Assembly: GCA_015056415.1 (NCBI GenBank)
Contig: SVGJ01000019.1
Coordinates: forward strand, 1 to 39,827
Length of the DNA: 39,827 nucleotides
Direction of reading: 5' to 3'
Source: Clostridiales bacterium
GTDB lineage: Bacteria; Bacillota; Clostridia; Christensenellales; Aristaeellaceae
Below, piece after piece: positions 1-8,734 of this stretch (its first letter is position 1; each line of letters opens with the position of its first letter). The translations under genes were made by a program, and so were the position numbers. The notes under the pieces are model-generated. The model made no database searches. It saw nothing but the letters and a program-made list of their open reading frames with translations, and was not told the origin of the DNA.

Positions 1-501
1 GAGCAGATCACCTACGAAGGCTATGCCCCCGGCGGCGTGGCCGTGATCGTGGATACCATCACCGATAACCGCAACCGCACTGTGTCCGATGTGCGCCACT
101 GCTTCGCCAAGAACGGCGGCAACCTGGGCAACGCCGGCTCCGTGGCCTTCATGTTTGACGAGAAGGGCGTGCTGGTGGTGGAGCGCACCCCCGGCAGCGA
201 CGAGGACGAAATGATGATGCTGGCCCTGGACGCCGGCGCCGAGGATATGAAGGCCGAGGAAGACGTGTACGAGATCTACACCGCTCCCTCCGATTTCTCC
301 GCCGTGCGCGAAGCCCTGGAGCAGCAGGGCCTGACCTTCCTCTCCGCCGAGGTGAGCAAGATCCCCCAGAACACCGTTTCTGTGGACGATCCCGACACCC
401 TCAAGAACATCCAGAAGCTCCTGGATATGCTTGACGACAATGACGACGTGACCAACGTCTATCACAACGCCGAGCTTCCCGAAGAGGAAGACGAGGACTG
501 A
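1..501 (+). CDS. YebC/PmpR (TACO1) family protein, C-terminal part
   Basis: The 5' end lies outside the window; the frame is open from base 1 and ends at TGA 499-501. The visible 166 residues show family features: GYAPGGVAVIVD near the start, then a NRNRT segment, a GGNLG/GSVAFMF core and a C-terminal alpha/beta domain, with a very acidic tail ending EEEDED. YebC proteins are about 240 aa, so roughly the last two thirds are present. The family was long annotated as a DNA-binding transcriptional regulator; more recent work links members to relief of ribosome stalling at proline-rich stretches, so the molecular role here should be left open. A strong terminator follows 23 bp after the stop, so this is the last gene of its transcript. 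The family assignment is confident. Confidence 0.93.
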   Translation, partial: EQITYEGYAPGGVAVIVDTITDNRNRTVSDVRHCFAKNGGNLGNAGSVAFMFDEKGVLVVERTPGSDEDEMMMLALDAGAEDMKAEEDVYEIYTAPSDFSAVREALEQQGLTFLSAEVSKIPQNTVSVDDPDTLKNIQKLLDMLDDNDDVTNVYHNAELPEEEDED

Positions 502-524
502 TCCCTCTCCCCTTTGCTTTTCAG

Positions 525-564
525 CAGACCAGACAGCGCCATCCGCTGCCTGGTCTGTTTTTTT
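525..564 (+). terminator. Rho-independent terminator after the yebC-like gene
   Basis: Arms CAGACCA (525-531) and TGGTCTG (551-557) pair perfectly. An inner CAGCG/CGCTG stem extends the hairpin after a short mismatch, and seven Ts follow at 558-564. Confidence 0.9.
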
Positions 565-607
565 CGGCCGGCCAATCAATGATCCTTTCATCTGTATTGA
601 TTTATTG

Positions 608-636
608 TAGACAAATTCAGCAACAGCTGATATACT
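608..636 (+). promoter_or_regulatory. Sigma-A type promoter for the giant surface protein
   Basis: TAGACA (608-613), a 17-bp spacer and TATACT (631-636) each match the consensus hexamers at five of six positions. Transcription would begin near 643, leaving a leader of about 100 nt before the chosen start codon. Confidence 0.65.
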
Positions 637-639
637 TTA

Positions 640-664
640 TATTATGGTATATTATGCCATAATA
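640..664. promoter_or_regulatory. Inverted repeat at the predicted start site: candidate operator or 5' hairpin
   Basis: TATTATGG (640-647) and CCATAATA (657-664) are perfect 8-bp inverted arms separated by 9 bp. The repeat begins just downstream of the -10 box and covers the predicted transcription start, a typical place for a repressor site; it could also fold as a hairpin at the 5' end of the mRNA. No cognate regulator gene is adjacent. Confidence 0.45.
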
Positions 665-743
665 CTATCCTTCGCGTTTATTCAATTATGTATATTCAGC
701 TACATCCGCCTGCTGATGAGCAAGATACCGGGAGATGAGAGCA

Positions 744-3700
744 ATGAACGCTGTACGCAAAACGCTGCGCTGGGGAGTCCTTGTGCTGATGACTCTGCTT
801 TTGGTGTTCCTGCAAGGGCAAATGCCCTGGGAGGAGGCCTCTGCCCTGGCGGCCCCCAAATATACCACGGTCAAGTTTGAGGCGCATTATGAGGATGACA
901 TGGATAACCTCATGAAGACCCGCGGCACCATTCAAGCCCGGATCGCCCACGGAGATCAGACAGCGGCAGCAAATATTTACGGCTCCAACAACAACACCCA
1001 GTTCTCCGGCTCTGTCAACCTCGTCCTTTATGATGAGACCACCGGCGAAGCCTATCAGTATACCTATCTCGATCCCATCCTGCCCAGAGGCTATCAGCTG
1101 CGCGACCAGAAGTTCGACTATGCCACCAACACCTGGCATTATTATGTGCAGTGGACCGGCAAGCAGGACTACACCGCTACCATCACCCTGCAAAACTGGG
1201 ATCTGGCCACGCCTCTTGCCGACATCACCGATCTCAACTTCCGCCTGGAAATACTTTCCCGTGTCAGCAATAGCGGCTGGTCGCTGGACTGCGGCGCCCC
1301 CGACAGCATGACCTGCCTGGGCGACGGCGTCTGGCAGGCCACCTGGAAGGACGTGACCATCGCTCACCCCGACGTGGACACCACCAAGGGCGAGTGGTCT
1401 GCCTCGGACAGCAATACCAATTACCGCATCACCATGGACTGCGACCAGCTGACCCCCTGGTATGGCGCAGCCACCGTGACCGACGGCGAGACCCATTACA
1501 GCGCAAGCACCACCACCACCAGCAATGAGGCTTCCTTCAGCCAGAGGTACGTGAAAGAGCTGGATTGGTATCTGCGCATCAGCAACAGTGTGGAGGGCTC
1601 CAAGTACGTCACCGGCCCCTATGCCGAGTTCTACGATGTTTCTCCCTACAGCATCTGGCTGGTGGATGAGAATGGCGTGGAGGTTCCCGGCACCCGCAAA
1701 GCCATGGAACACACCTATATCAACTCCTTCGGCGGCTCCGCTGCCGCCCAATATTCCTGGACCATCCCCGGCTTTGACGAAGACGGCAACCGCAATAAAA
1801 ACGACCGCTGGAAGATCATGACCGACTTCTCGGTTTCCAACCTGCCGCCCTACTGGCGTCAGCGGAAGATCTACTACGGCGATACCCTGCACATCAGCAC
1901 CGGCCGCTTTACCATTTCTCACACGAGCGGCTTTCTAACCTGGGATGATAACGCCAACGCCCTCGGCCTGCGGCCCGAAAGTCTCTCCTATCGCTTCCGG
2001 CTGGCAGACGGCTATGAAACCCGCCCCGGCAGCGAATATATCCAGTCCGCCGAGTTCGCCTGGAAGAAAAGTGTTACCGTTTATGGCGACACCAGCGCCG
2101 TTTATCCGCTGTATGACCTGGAAGGCAACGAGCTGGACTATATCATGGAGGCGGATAACCCCTCCAGCTACTATGAGATGGAGCTTATCAAGGAGCGGGA
2201 CGACCGTGTAGGCGCGGAGCCCATGTCCTCCACCGACGATTACCGCGTCAAGCGCTACAGCCTTGTCATGACCCTGCCCACCAGGAAGATCACCGCCTCC
2301 GTGGGCTTCGAGAACGAGACCGACGAGGGCAAGAACCGGCCCAGCATGATGGTCTTCGTCATCAAGTATGCCGATGGGACCGAGGTGCCCTTCAATAATC
2401 CCATCCGCACCGCCGACGCCGGCAGCAACTGGATCGCCGAGTGGGACGTGCCCCTGTACGACGCCAACGGCAACCTGGCCGAATACAAAATCGAGCCCAT
2501 CACCAATCCGCCTCTCCATGCCCTGACCAAGGATTCCCCCGTCGTGACCAAATCCACCGACGATGAGACTGGCGAAACAACCGAGAACCACGCCTTCACC
2601 TATGTGGAGCAGGAAAACTGGAACTACGCCATCGACCTCATCTGGGACAAGAGCGATCCCGCCCAGTGGTACGAGCTGTACGAGATCGTTCAGAGCAACA
2701 ACAAAGCCCGCGATGTGAAGTATAAGCTTACCATCCGCGTCAACGCCGCCCAGTACGACGTGGGCGATCTTGAAGTGCGTCTTCCCTACCACATGGTAGG
2801 CGTCGACAATTACAACAACGATGCCTATTACGCCCCCGCGGATATCGGCGTGCCCAAGGATCCGCTGTACAACGCCAGCAATCCTTTCAATTACTACATC
2901 GATGATCACGGTACCGCCGACAAGGGCGATGACGAGATCGTCTTCAGAAACTGGACGCCCATCACCGACAGTATCAACCAGACCATCGAGGTAAAGTACT
3001 CCGTCTGCCCCAGCCAGATGCGCGACACCACGCTGTCCGTCTTCCAGGCTACGGGCAAGGGCATTGCCACCTATCAGAACGCCGCCGGCGAGCAGGTGGA
3101 GCAGCCCGCCGAGACAAAGGTCACCTCGCCTATCACCTACGGCATCGACAACGGCCATTCCGCCAGTATAACCATCTACGAGAGCAGCAGCAAGATCCTG
3201 TATGAGGGCGACAGCTTCCAGCTGGGCGACTATCGCTATTCCATCACGCCTTCCCAGCATGACGAATATGTCTATGTCGGGTACGACATGCTATACAGCG
3301 TCACTCCGAACCAGTTCCTCACAGGCACCCTTCAGCTCGAGATTCCCGAAGGCGCCTATATCCTGGAGTTTGACCGCTATACCAACTTCACCAAGGATAC
3401 CAGCGCTGAGAACACCTGGAATCATACAAATATCATTTATCCCACACTGAACAAGGATAACCCAAACACTTATGATTCCTTCCAGGTAGTGGTGGCTTAT
3501 CCCCGCACCAATCCCGGCGCCGAGGATGAGGAGTATGATCTCTGGCTGAAGGCCACCTACAACACCCATACCCTTCATGAGCACGAGAATGACAAAGTGG
3601 AAGGCCTTGACTTCAACGATGAGCACGTCGACGTTGAAGAAGTCCACAAGACCTGGACGCCCAAGAAAGCAGCCGCGCCTTCCGGCTCCATTTACTCCGC

Positions 3701-6700
3701 CAGCAAGAGCGGCACCAGCATGCCCGAGTATGGCATTGAATACTTCAACGCCGGCACGGACATCACCACGCCCTACTTCAGTGCCTCCACCACTGTCAAT
3801 GGTAACCTGCTGAAGAAGCCCTTCCAGATCATCTCCGCAGACGACGCCATGTTCGCCCGCATGCAGGGACCGGACGGCACCACCGAGTGGGTCCATCTGA
3901 CCGCAGAGGATTACTTCTTCCATAAGGCACAGGTTTTCGTCTCCTGGAGCCGCTACGACGAGGAAACTGGAAGCAACGTTTACGACAATGTGCCCCGGGG
4001 CGATTTCATCCTCCAGGGCCAGACGGCTTACGGCGACCAGTGGGAGGAGATCGGCCGCGCTCAGCTGCCCGAGAATGTCGGCACTTCAAGCGGCATGTAC
4101 CTCTCCTTTGACGAAGCGCTGTTTGAAGGAAAGCGCTATACCGGCATGCGCGTGATATCCCCCGAGGGGCTCACGGGTTCTGTTTCACTCAGGCTCTATG
4201 TGTATACCACCTTACTGGCGGATTCCCCTCTGTATCAGTCGTATATCGCCGATGGGGCCACGAAGATCGAGTTTGATAACTACAGCGCGCACTACATCTA
4301 TGTGCAGGACCCGGTCACCGGCGAATATGAATGGTTCAACGGCTACGCTGTGCCCTACAACATCACAGACGCCTCCATCAACGGCCTGAACGAGAAGGAC
4401 TATAACCGTCTGAACAGCTATGTGATGCGCTACCATCAAAACCTGTCCACCGGCTACACCAGCAAAACCAGCAGCATCAGCAAAACGCTGCTTTCCTCCA
4501 CCAACGACAACGTAAACAGCAAGGTGGACGCCCGCTTCTCCGTCACCGTTCGCGAAGGGCATCGCTATGCCAACAGCATTCCCGGCTATTTCGACGAGCT
4601 TGCCTGGCAGGAGGGCGTCTTCTACGACTTGCTGCCTCCCGGCTATACGCTCAACGAAGCCGCGGGCATCAAGGTGACCGGCGGAAACTCCAGCCTGCCC
4701 TGCTCACTGGTCAGGTACGAGACGGTTGATAACTATAAGAACAGCGGCCGCCAGCTGGTGCGCTTCTATGTGCAGTACGACGGCGAAAAGGGTACCAACT
4801 GGTCCCATTCCAGCAACAGCTATTACGGCCCGGCATTCACCATCGAATACTCCGCCTCCATCTCCTGGACGGAGTGGAGCTACGCGCCCAGCGGCTACAA
4901 CCTTGTCGCCTTCCAGGAGGGACACGGCGAAAAGGGCCAGCCGATCTACAACGCCCTCCCGGACGATGGCGCCTATTTCAATAAAACCACCTTCGGCACC
5001 GATATGCAGGAGGTCATGTCCGACCTGAACGGCGATGGCGATACCACCGGCAGCAATACCCTGTGCTCCAGCCTGTACTTCTCCGTGGACGTGGTGGGCG
5101 CCTATGCCACCGGCGTCAATAAGCTGGTCAAGGCAAACAGCGGCTACTACCGCATGCATGATGTGGCGGATCTGAGCGGCGACTACAGCTACAAGATCAG
5201 CTTCACCGCCAGCGAAGGCGGCACCACACGGGATCTGGTGCTCTTCGACATCCTGGAGGAGGCCGCCAACACCGGCACCACCAACGGCGTGGCCAACGCC
5301 AACGAGATCTGGTGGGAGGGCACGCTCACCGGCGTGGATACGGGCCTGCCCATCCGCCAGGGCATCCAGCCCCGGGTATTCTATTCCACCTCCGAGTCAC
5401 TCACCTACGGCGCGATCGACAAGGTGCTGAATGATGACAAGACCCCCGTTCTGAACTACCTGGCCGATACCTCCGTATGGAAGGAATGGACCGGCGCCAA
5501 TCCTCCGGCGGATCTTTCAGCCGTAACGGCGCTTGCCTTCGACCTGACCACCAACACGGAGGGCGAGCCCTATGTGTTCGAGGGCAGCTCCGCCACCTAT
5601 GTGGAGATCTTCATGCAGGCTCCCGCGACCCTGCCCGAGGAAGTGCTTGCCTACAACCGCCCCTCCTACTTCACCACCTTTACCACCGGCGCCCAGCACT
5701 CCGAGGGAACGAGCACCCACAACATCAACGACCGCGTGACCGTGGAGCTGCGTGACCTGAAGGACTTCTCCTTCATCAAGCTGGGCGAGTACGAGGAAAT
5801 CGACGGCGTGAAGCAGTATGAACCCCTTAGCGGCATCTGCTTTGATCTCTACCGCTGCACCCACGAATGCGATAAAGACTGCGCCGACGCCTGCATCCAT
5901 GCTCACACCGGCAAACCCGGCAGCGCCGACGCCTGCTGGGATACCAATATCCTCCGCACGGTCTACAGCATGGCGGATGGCTCCGTCAATTTCAACAAGC
6001 TGTCCTCGGGCAGCTATGCCGTTGTGGAAACATCGACCCGCACCGGCTTCATCGCCCTGAATGATATGTGGTGGATCATCGATGTGGACGCCACCGCCAA
6101 GGGCGGCATCAGCCAGCCGGTCAACGGCGGCACCGCGGCCAATCACGTTTCCCTGAGCCAGGACGCGTCCGGCGCCTATACGCTGAAGAACGACCGCGTC
6201 CGCAAGGAGATAACCGTATATAAGTATTGGCAGAATGAGAACAAGGATTACTCCTACCGTCCGGAAAAGATCCTGATCGATCTTTACCAGAATGGCGAAA
6301 TGTACCGTGAGGGCATCGAGCTCGAGGTCCCGACAAACACCACGAGCCACCGTTTCGTGATCGAAAACCTGTACACCTACTCCTTCCAGGGTAAAACGAA
6401 CACCTTTACCGTTGAGGAGCGGCCCGTGCCCGGATACTCCTGCGATATCCAGACGGAAACCAACCGGTTCAATATCTACAACTCCCGCCTGGGCATCATG
6501 CAGATCAGCAAGCAGGTGGTCGACGGCGATACCGGCAAGGACTTCACCTTCCACATCACCCTGACGCAGAACGACGCGCCTGTAACCGGCGATTTCGGGC
6601 TGCTGCGAGTGGACGCCGAAGGCCAGCAGACCACAGGGACAGTCACCGCCACCGACCACGGCGTACTGACCGTAACAGCCAGACACGGCGAGACCGTCAC

Positions 6701-8582
6701 CGTGCTGGATCTTCCCGTTGGCGCTGTCTATTCCGTTGAGGAGGAGGCCATCCCCGGGTACACGCCCACGCTCACGCAGGGCGCTGCTACCGGCACCGTC
6801 ACCTCCGGAGGAATCTACACCCTGGCGTTCACCAATACCTATGACGCCACGGGCACGCTGGAGCTGACCGCCTTGAAGACGGTCAACGGCCAGGCCATCG
6901 CCCCCGCCGAGGCAGAGAAGTTCTCCTTCACCCTGACCGGTACCGATGGCTCCAACCAGACAAAGCAAAACGATGCTGACGGCCAGGTGACCTTCGACGC
7001 GATCCGATACACGCTTTCCGACGCGGGCAAGAGCTTCCTGTACACCGTGAAGGAGAGCCAGGAGGACATTGCCGGCTACACCCCGGATGATCGCGAATAC
7101 ACCATCGCCGTATGGGTATCCGATCAGGGCGATGGCACGCTGGAGGTGCGCAAGGCCATCCAGACCGGCGGCCAGAGCGTGACGGAAATCACCTTCGACA
7201 ACGCCTATGAAGCCTCCGGCGAATGGACCCCCACCGCCTCCAAGACGGTCAACGGCGCCGAGCCCCGCGAGGATCAGGTGTATGAATTCCTGCTGACGGG
7301 CGAAGGCGAGGAGCTGCCGGCAGAGAACCTCAAGGGTGAGATCACCTTTGAAACCCTGCGATATGACCTGGCCGACGCAGGCAAGACCTACACCTACACG
7401 GTGAAGGAGATCACCGCGCCCACGGACCAGCTTGTCCCGGATGCGACGGAATACACAGTGAACGTTTCCGTGAAAAACAACTACGATGGCACGCTGACGG
7501 TGGAGCCCACCATCGTCAAGGCCGGGGAAGCCACGCAGACCATTGCCTTTGACAACACCCTCTACGCGCCGCTGACCATCAGCAAGACGGTGGAAGGCTG
7601 CGAGACCGCCGAGACCTTCGCCATAACGGTGCGCCTGTTCGACGCAAACGGCACGGAGCTCACCGAAGCCTTCGCCTTCACCGGCGATGCGGAGGGCGAG
7701 ATCACCAGCGGCGGATTCATCCAGCTGGGGCATGGCCAGAGCGTGACCATCAGCGGCCTGCTTCCCGGCATGACCTACAGCGTGGAGGAAGAATCCGACA
7801 CGGCCTTCACCACCATGGTGAACGGCAGCGAAGGCGCCCTGGCTGAAGGCACCCTGGCCGAGGACGCCAACGAGGTCAGCTTCGTGAACACCTTCCGAAC
7901 CACCACGTTCACGGTAACGAAGCACTGGCAGGGCGGTGGCGGCGGCGCCATTGAACTGACGCTGTATGCCAACGGCGAAAAGGTCGCTCCCCAGCCCGCC
8001 CCCACCCGTGACGGGAACGTATACATGTATACCGATCTGCCTATGTACGGCGAGCAGGGCGAGTTCCTGGTGTACTCCGCCAAAGAGAAATACGTGGATG
8101 GCTTCACCACCATCTACAGCAACATCTCTCCCTTCAGCGAGGAAACCAGGGCCATCTATGATGGCGGTACGATCATCAACAAGGCCATCGTGGAGGCGGA
8201 CTTCTCGGTCAAGAAGGTCTGGAGCGGCCTGGCCGAGGGCGAGACCGCGCCGGAGATCACCCTGGTGCTGTACCGTAACGGCGTGGCCACCGACGAGAAG
8301 ACCCCCACCCCCGACCGCTACGGCTGGTACAAGTACTACGACCTGCCCGGCGAGGTGGACGGCGAGCCCGCCATCTACACGGTGAAGGAAGAAGTCCTTG
8401 AGGGCTACGAGACCAGCTATACGCTCTCCGACGGTTCCTCCGCCGACTATGCTGACAACGGCGGTACCATCACCAACGCGAAGGTGCCCGCCACCGGCGA
8501 TCAGAGCCATGTGCTGCTTTGGACGGCGCTGCTGGGCGTCTCCGCCGCGCTGCTGCTGGTCCTGAAGCGCCGCAGGGCATAA
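744..8582 (+). CDS. Giant cell-wall-anchored surface protein with CnaB/pilin-type isopeptide domains
   Basis: Predicted 2612-aa secreted, sortase-anchored adhesin-like protein. ATG 744 is chosen because GGGAG (730-734) sits 9 nt upstream; the in-frame ATG 735 directly abuts that site. Residues 1 to about 35 form a signal peptide (basic start, hydrophobic core, ALA-AP cleavage region). Residues about 40-1670 are a long beta-rich region I cannot assign. Tandem stalk modules follow: a SpaA/CnaB-like domain (about 1671-1815) with a Cys/His-rich insert, a CnaB domain (about 1821-1915), a DUF7601-like module (about 1916-2037), two FctA/Spy0128-like pilin domains (about 2038-2272), another DUF7601-like module (about 2273-2388) and two CnaB domains (about 2389-2580). 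The C-terminus has VPATG at about 2581-2585, a hydrophobic segment and KRRRA. Domains of this kind usually form Lys-Asn isopeptide bonds. It is monocistronic, with its own promoter and terminator. No sortase gene is visible. The ligand is unknown. Confidence 0.93.
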   Translation: MNAVRKTLRWGVLVLMTLLLVFLQGQMPWEEASALAAPKYTTVKFEAHYEDDMDNLMKTRGTIQARIAHGDQTAAANIYGSNNNTQFSGSVNLVLYDETTGEAYQYTYLDPILPRGYQLRDQKFDYATNTWHYYVQWTGKQDYTATITLQNWDLATPLADITDLNFRLEILSRVSNSGWSLDCGAPDSMTCLGDGVWQATWKDVTIAHPDVDTTKGEWSASDSNTNYRITMDCDQLTPWYGAATVTDGETHYSASTTTTSNEASFSQRYVKELDWYLRISNSVEGSKYVTGPYAEFYDVSPYSIWLVDENGVEVPGTRKAMEHTYINSFGGSAAAQYSWTIPGFDEDGNRNKNDRWKIMTDFSVSNLPPYWRQRKIYYGDTLHISTGRFTISHTSGFLTWDDNANALGLRPESLSYRFRLADGYETRPGSEYIQSAEFAWKKSVTVYGDTSAVYPLYDLEGNELDYIMEADNPSSYYEMELIKERDDRVGAEPMSSTDDYRVKRYSLVMTLPTRKITASVGFENETDEGKNRPSMMVFVIKYADGTEVPFNNPIRTADAGSNWIAEWDVPLYDANGNLAEYKIEPITNPPLHALTKDSPVVTKSTDDETGETTENHAFTYVEQENWNYAIDLIWDKSDPAQWYELYEIVQSNNKARDVKYKLTIRVNAAQYDVGDLEVRLPYHMVGVDNYNNDAYYAPADIGVPKDPLYNASNPFNYYIDDHGTADKGDDEIVFRNWTPITDSINQTIEVKYSVCPSQMRDTTLSVFQATGKGIATYQNAAGEQVEQPAETKVTSPITYGIDNGHSASITIYESSSKILYEGDSFQLGDYRYSITPSQHDEYVYVGYDMLYSVTPNQFLTGTLQLEIPEGAYILEFDRYTNFTKDTSAENTWNHTNIIYPTLNKDNPNTYDSFQVVVAYPRTNPGAEDEEYDLWLKATYNTHTLHEHENDKVEGLDFNDEHVDVEEVHKTWTPKKAAAPSGSIYSASKSGTSMPEYGIEYFNAGTDITTPYFSASTTVNGNLLKKPFQIISADDAMFARMQGPDGTTEWVHLTAEDYFFHKAQVFVSWSRYDEETGSNVYDNVPRGDFILQGQTAYGDQWEEIGRAQLPENVGTSSGMYLSFDEALFEGKRYTGMRVISPEGLTGSVSLRLYVYTTLLADSPLYQSYIADGATKIEFDNYSAHYIYVQDPVTGEYEWFNGYAVPYNITDASINGLNEKDYNRLNSYVMRYHQNLSTGYTSKTSSISKTLLSSTNDNVNSKVDARFSVTVREGHRYANSIPGYFDELAWQEGVFYDLLPPGYTLNEAAGIKVTGGNSSLPCSLVRYETVDNYKNSGRQLVRFYVQYDGEKGTNWSHSSNSYYGPAFTIEYSASISWTEWSYAPSGYNLVAFQEGHGEKGQPIYNALPDDGAYFNKTTFGTDMQEVMSDLNGDGDTTGSNTLCSSLYFSVDVVGAYATGVNKLVKANSGYYRMHDVADLSGDYSYKISFTASEGGTTRDLVLFDILEEAANTGTTNGVANANEIWWEGTLTGVDTGLPIRQGIQPRVFYSTSESLTYGAIDKVLNDDKTPVLNYLADTSVWKEWTGANPPADLSAVTALAFDLTTNTEGEPYVFEGSSATYVEIFMQAPATLPEEVLAYNRPSYFTTFTTGAQHSEGTSTHNINDRVTVELRDLKDFSFIKLGEYEEIDGVKQYEPLSGICFDLYRCTHECDKDCADACIHAHTGKPGSADACWDTNILRTVYSMADGSVNFNKLSSGSYAVVETSTRTGFIALNDMWWIIDVDATAKGGISQPVNGGTAANHVSLSQDASGAYTLKNDRVRKEITVYKYWQNENKDYSYRPEKILIDLYQNGEMYREGIELEVPTNTTSHRFVIENLYTYSFQGKTNTFTVEERPVPGYSCDIQTETNRFNIYNSRLGIMQISKQVVDGDTGKDFTFHITLTQNDAPVTGDFGLLRVDAEGQQTTGTVTATDHGVLTVTARHGETVTVLDLPVGAVYSVEEEAIPGYTPTLTQGAATGTVTSGGIYTLAFTNTYDATGTLELTALKTVNGQAIAPAEAEKFSFTLTGTDGSNQTKQNDADGQVTFDAIRYTLSDAGKSFLYTVKESQEDIAGYTPDDREYTIAVWVSDQGDGTLEVRKAIQTGGQSVTEITFDNAYEASGEWTPTASKTVNGAEPREDQVYEFLLTGEGEELPAENLKGEITFETLRYDLADAGKTYTYTVKEITAPTDQLVPDATEYTVNVSVKNNYDGTLTVEPTIVKAGEATQTIAFDNTLYAPLTISKTVEGCETAETFAITVRLFDANGTELTEAFAFTGDAEGEITSGGFIQLGHGQSVTISGLLPGMTYSVEEESDTAFTTMVNGSEGALAEGTLAEDANEVSFVNTFRTTTFTVTKHWQGGGGGAIELTLYANGEKVAPQPAPTRDGNVYMYTDLPMYGEQGEFLVYSAKEKYVDGFTTIYSNISPFSEETRAIYDGGTIINKAIVEADFSVKKVWSGLAEGETAPEITLVLYRNGVATDEKTPTPDRYGWYKYYDLPGEVDGEPAIYTVKEEVLEGYETSYTLSDGSSADYADNGGTITNAKVPATGDQSHVLLWTALLGVSAALLLVLKRRRA

Positions 8583-8594
8583 CCCCGATATCCG

Positions 8595-8632
8595 ACACGC
8601 CAGGGCTGATCAAGCGGCTCTGGCGTGTTTTT
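8595..8632 (+). terminator. Rho-independent terminator after the surface protein
   Basis: ACACGCCAG (8595-8603) pairs perfectly with CTGGCGTGT (8620-8628), followed by a T run to 8632. Confidence 0.9.
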
Positions 8633-8673
8633 CATCTCATGTTTTTCCAAGGCGGCGGATCGTCTTTCCCCTG

Positions 8674-8701
8674 TTGCTTCTCCCCTCAAACGTGCTATAA
8701 T
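8674..8701 (+). promoter_or_regulatory. Promoter of the nucleoside phosphorylase operon
   Basis: A perfect TATAAT (8696-8701) is preceded by TGC, an extended -10 arrangement. A weak -35 (TTGCTT, 8674-8679) lies 16 bp upstream. The predicted start is near 8708, shortly before the AGGAGG at 8721. Confidence 0.65.
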
Positions 8702-8734
8702 ATCCATAGATTCTTTCGCAAGGAGGCCTCCTCC

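Noticed and set aside
644-880. Short ORF starting in the adhesin leader, a possible leader peptide
   Set aside because: Its ATG lies at the predicted transcription start with no ribosome-binding site, and most of it overlaps the adhesin gene in another frame.
5517-8510. 997-aa open frame antisense to the surface protein
   Set aside because: The sense frame has clear CnaB and pilin domains and a wall anchor. The antisense product is Gly/Val/His-rich with no recognisable motif.
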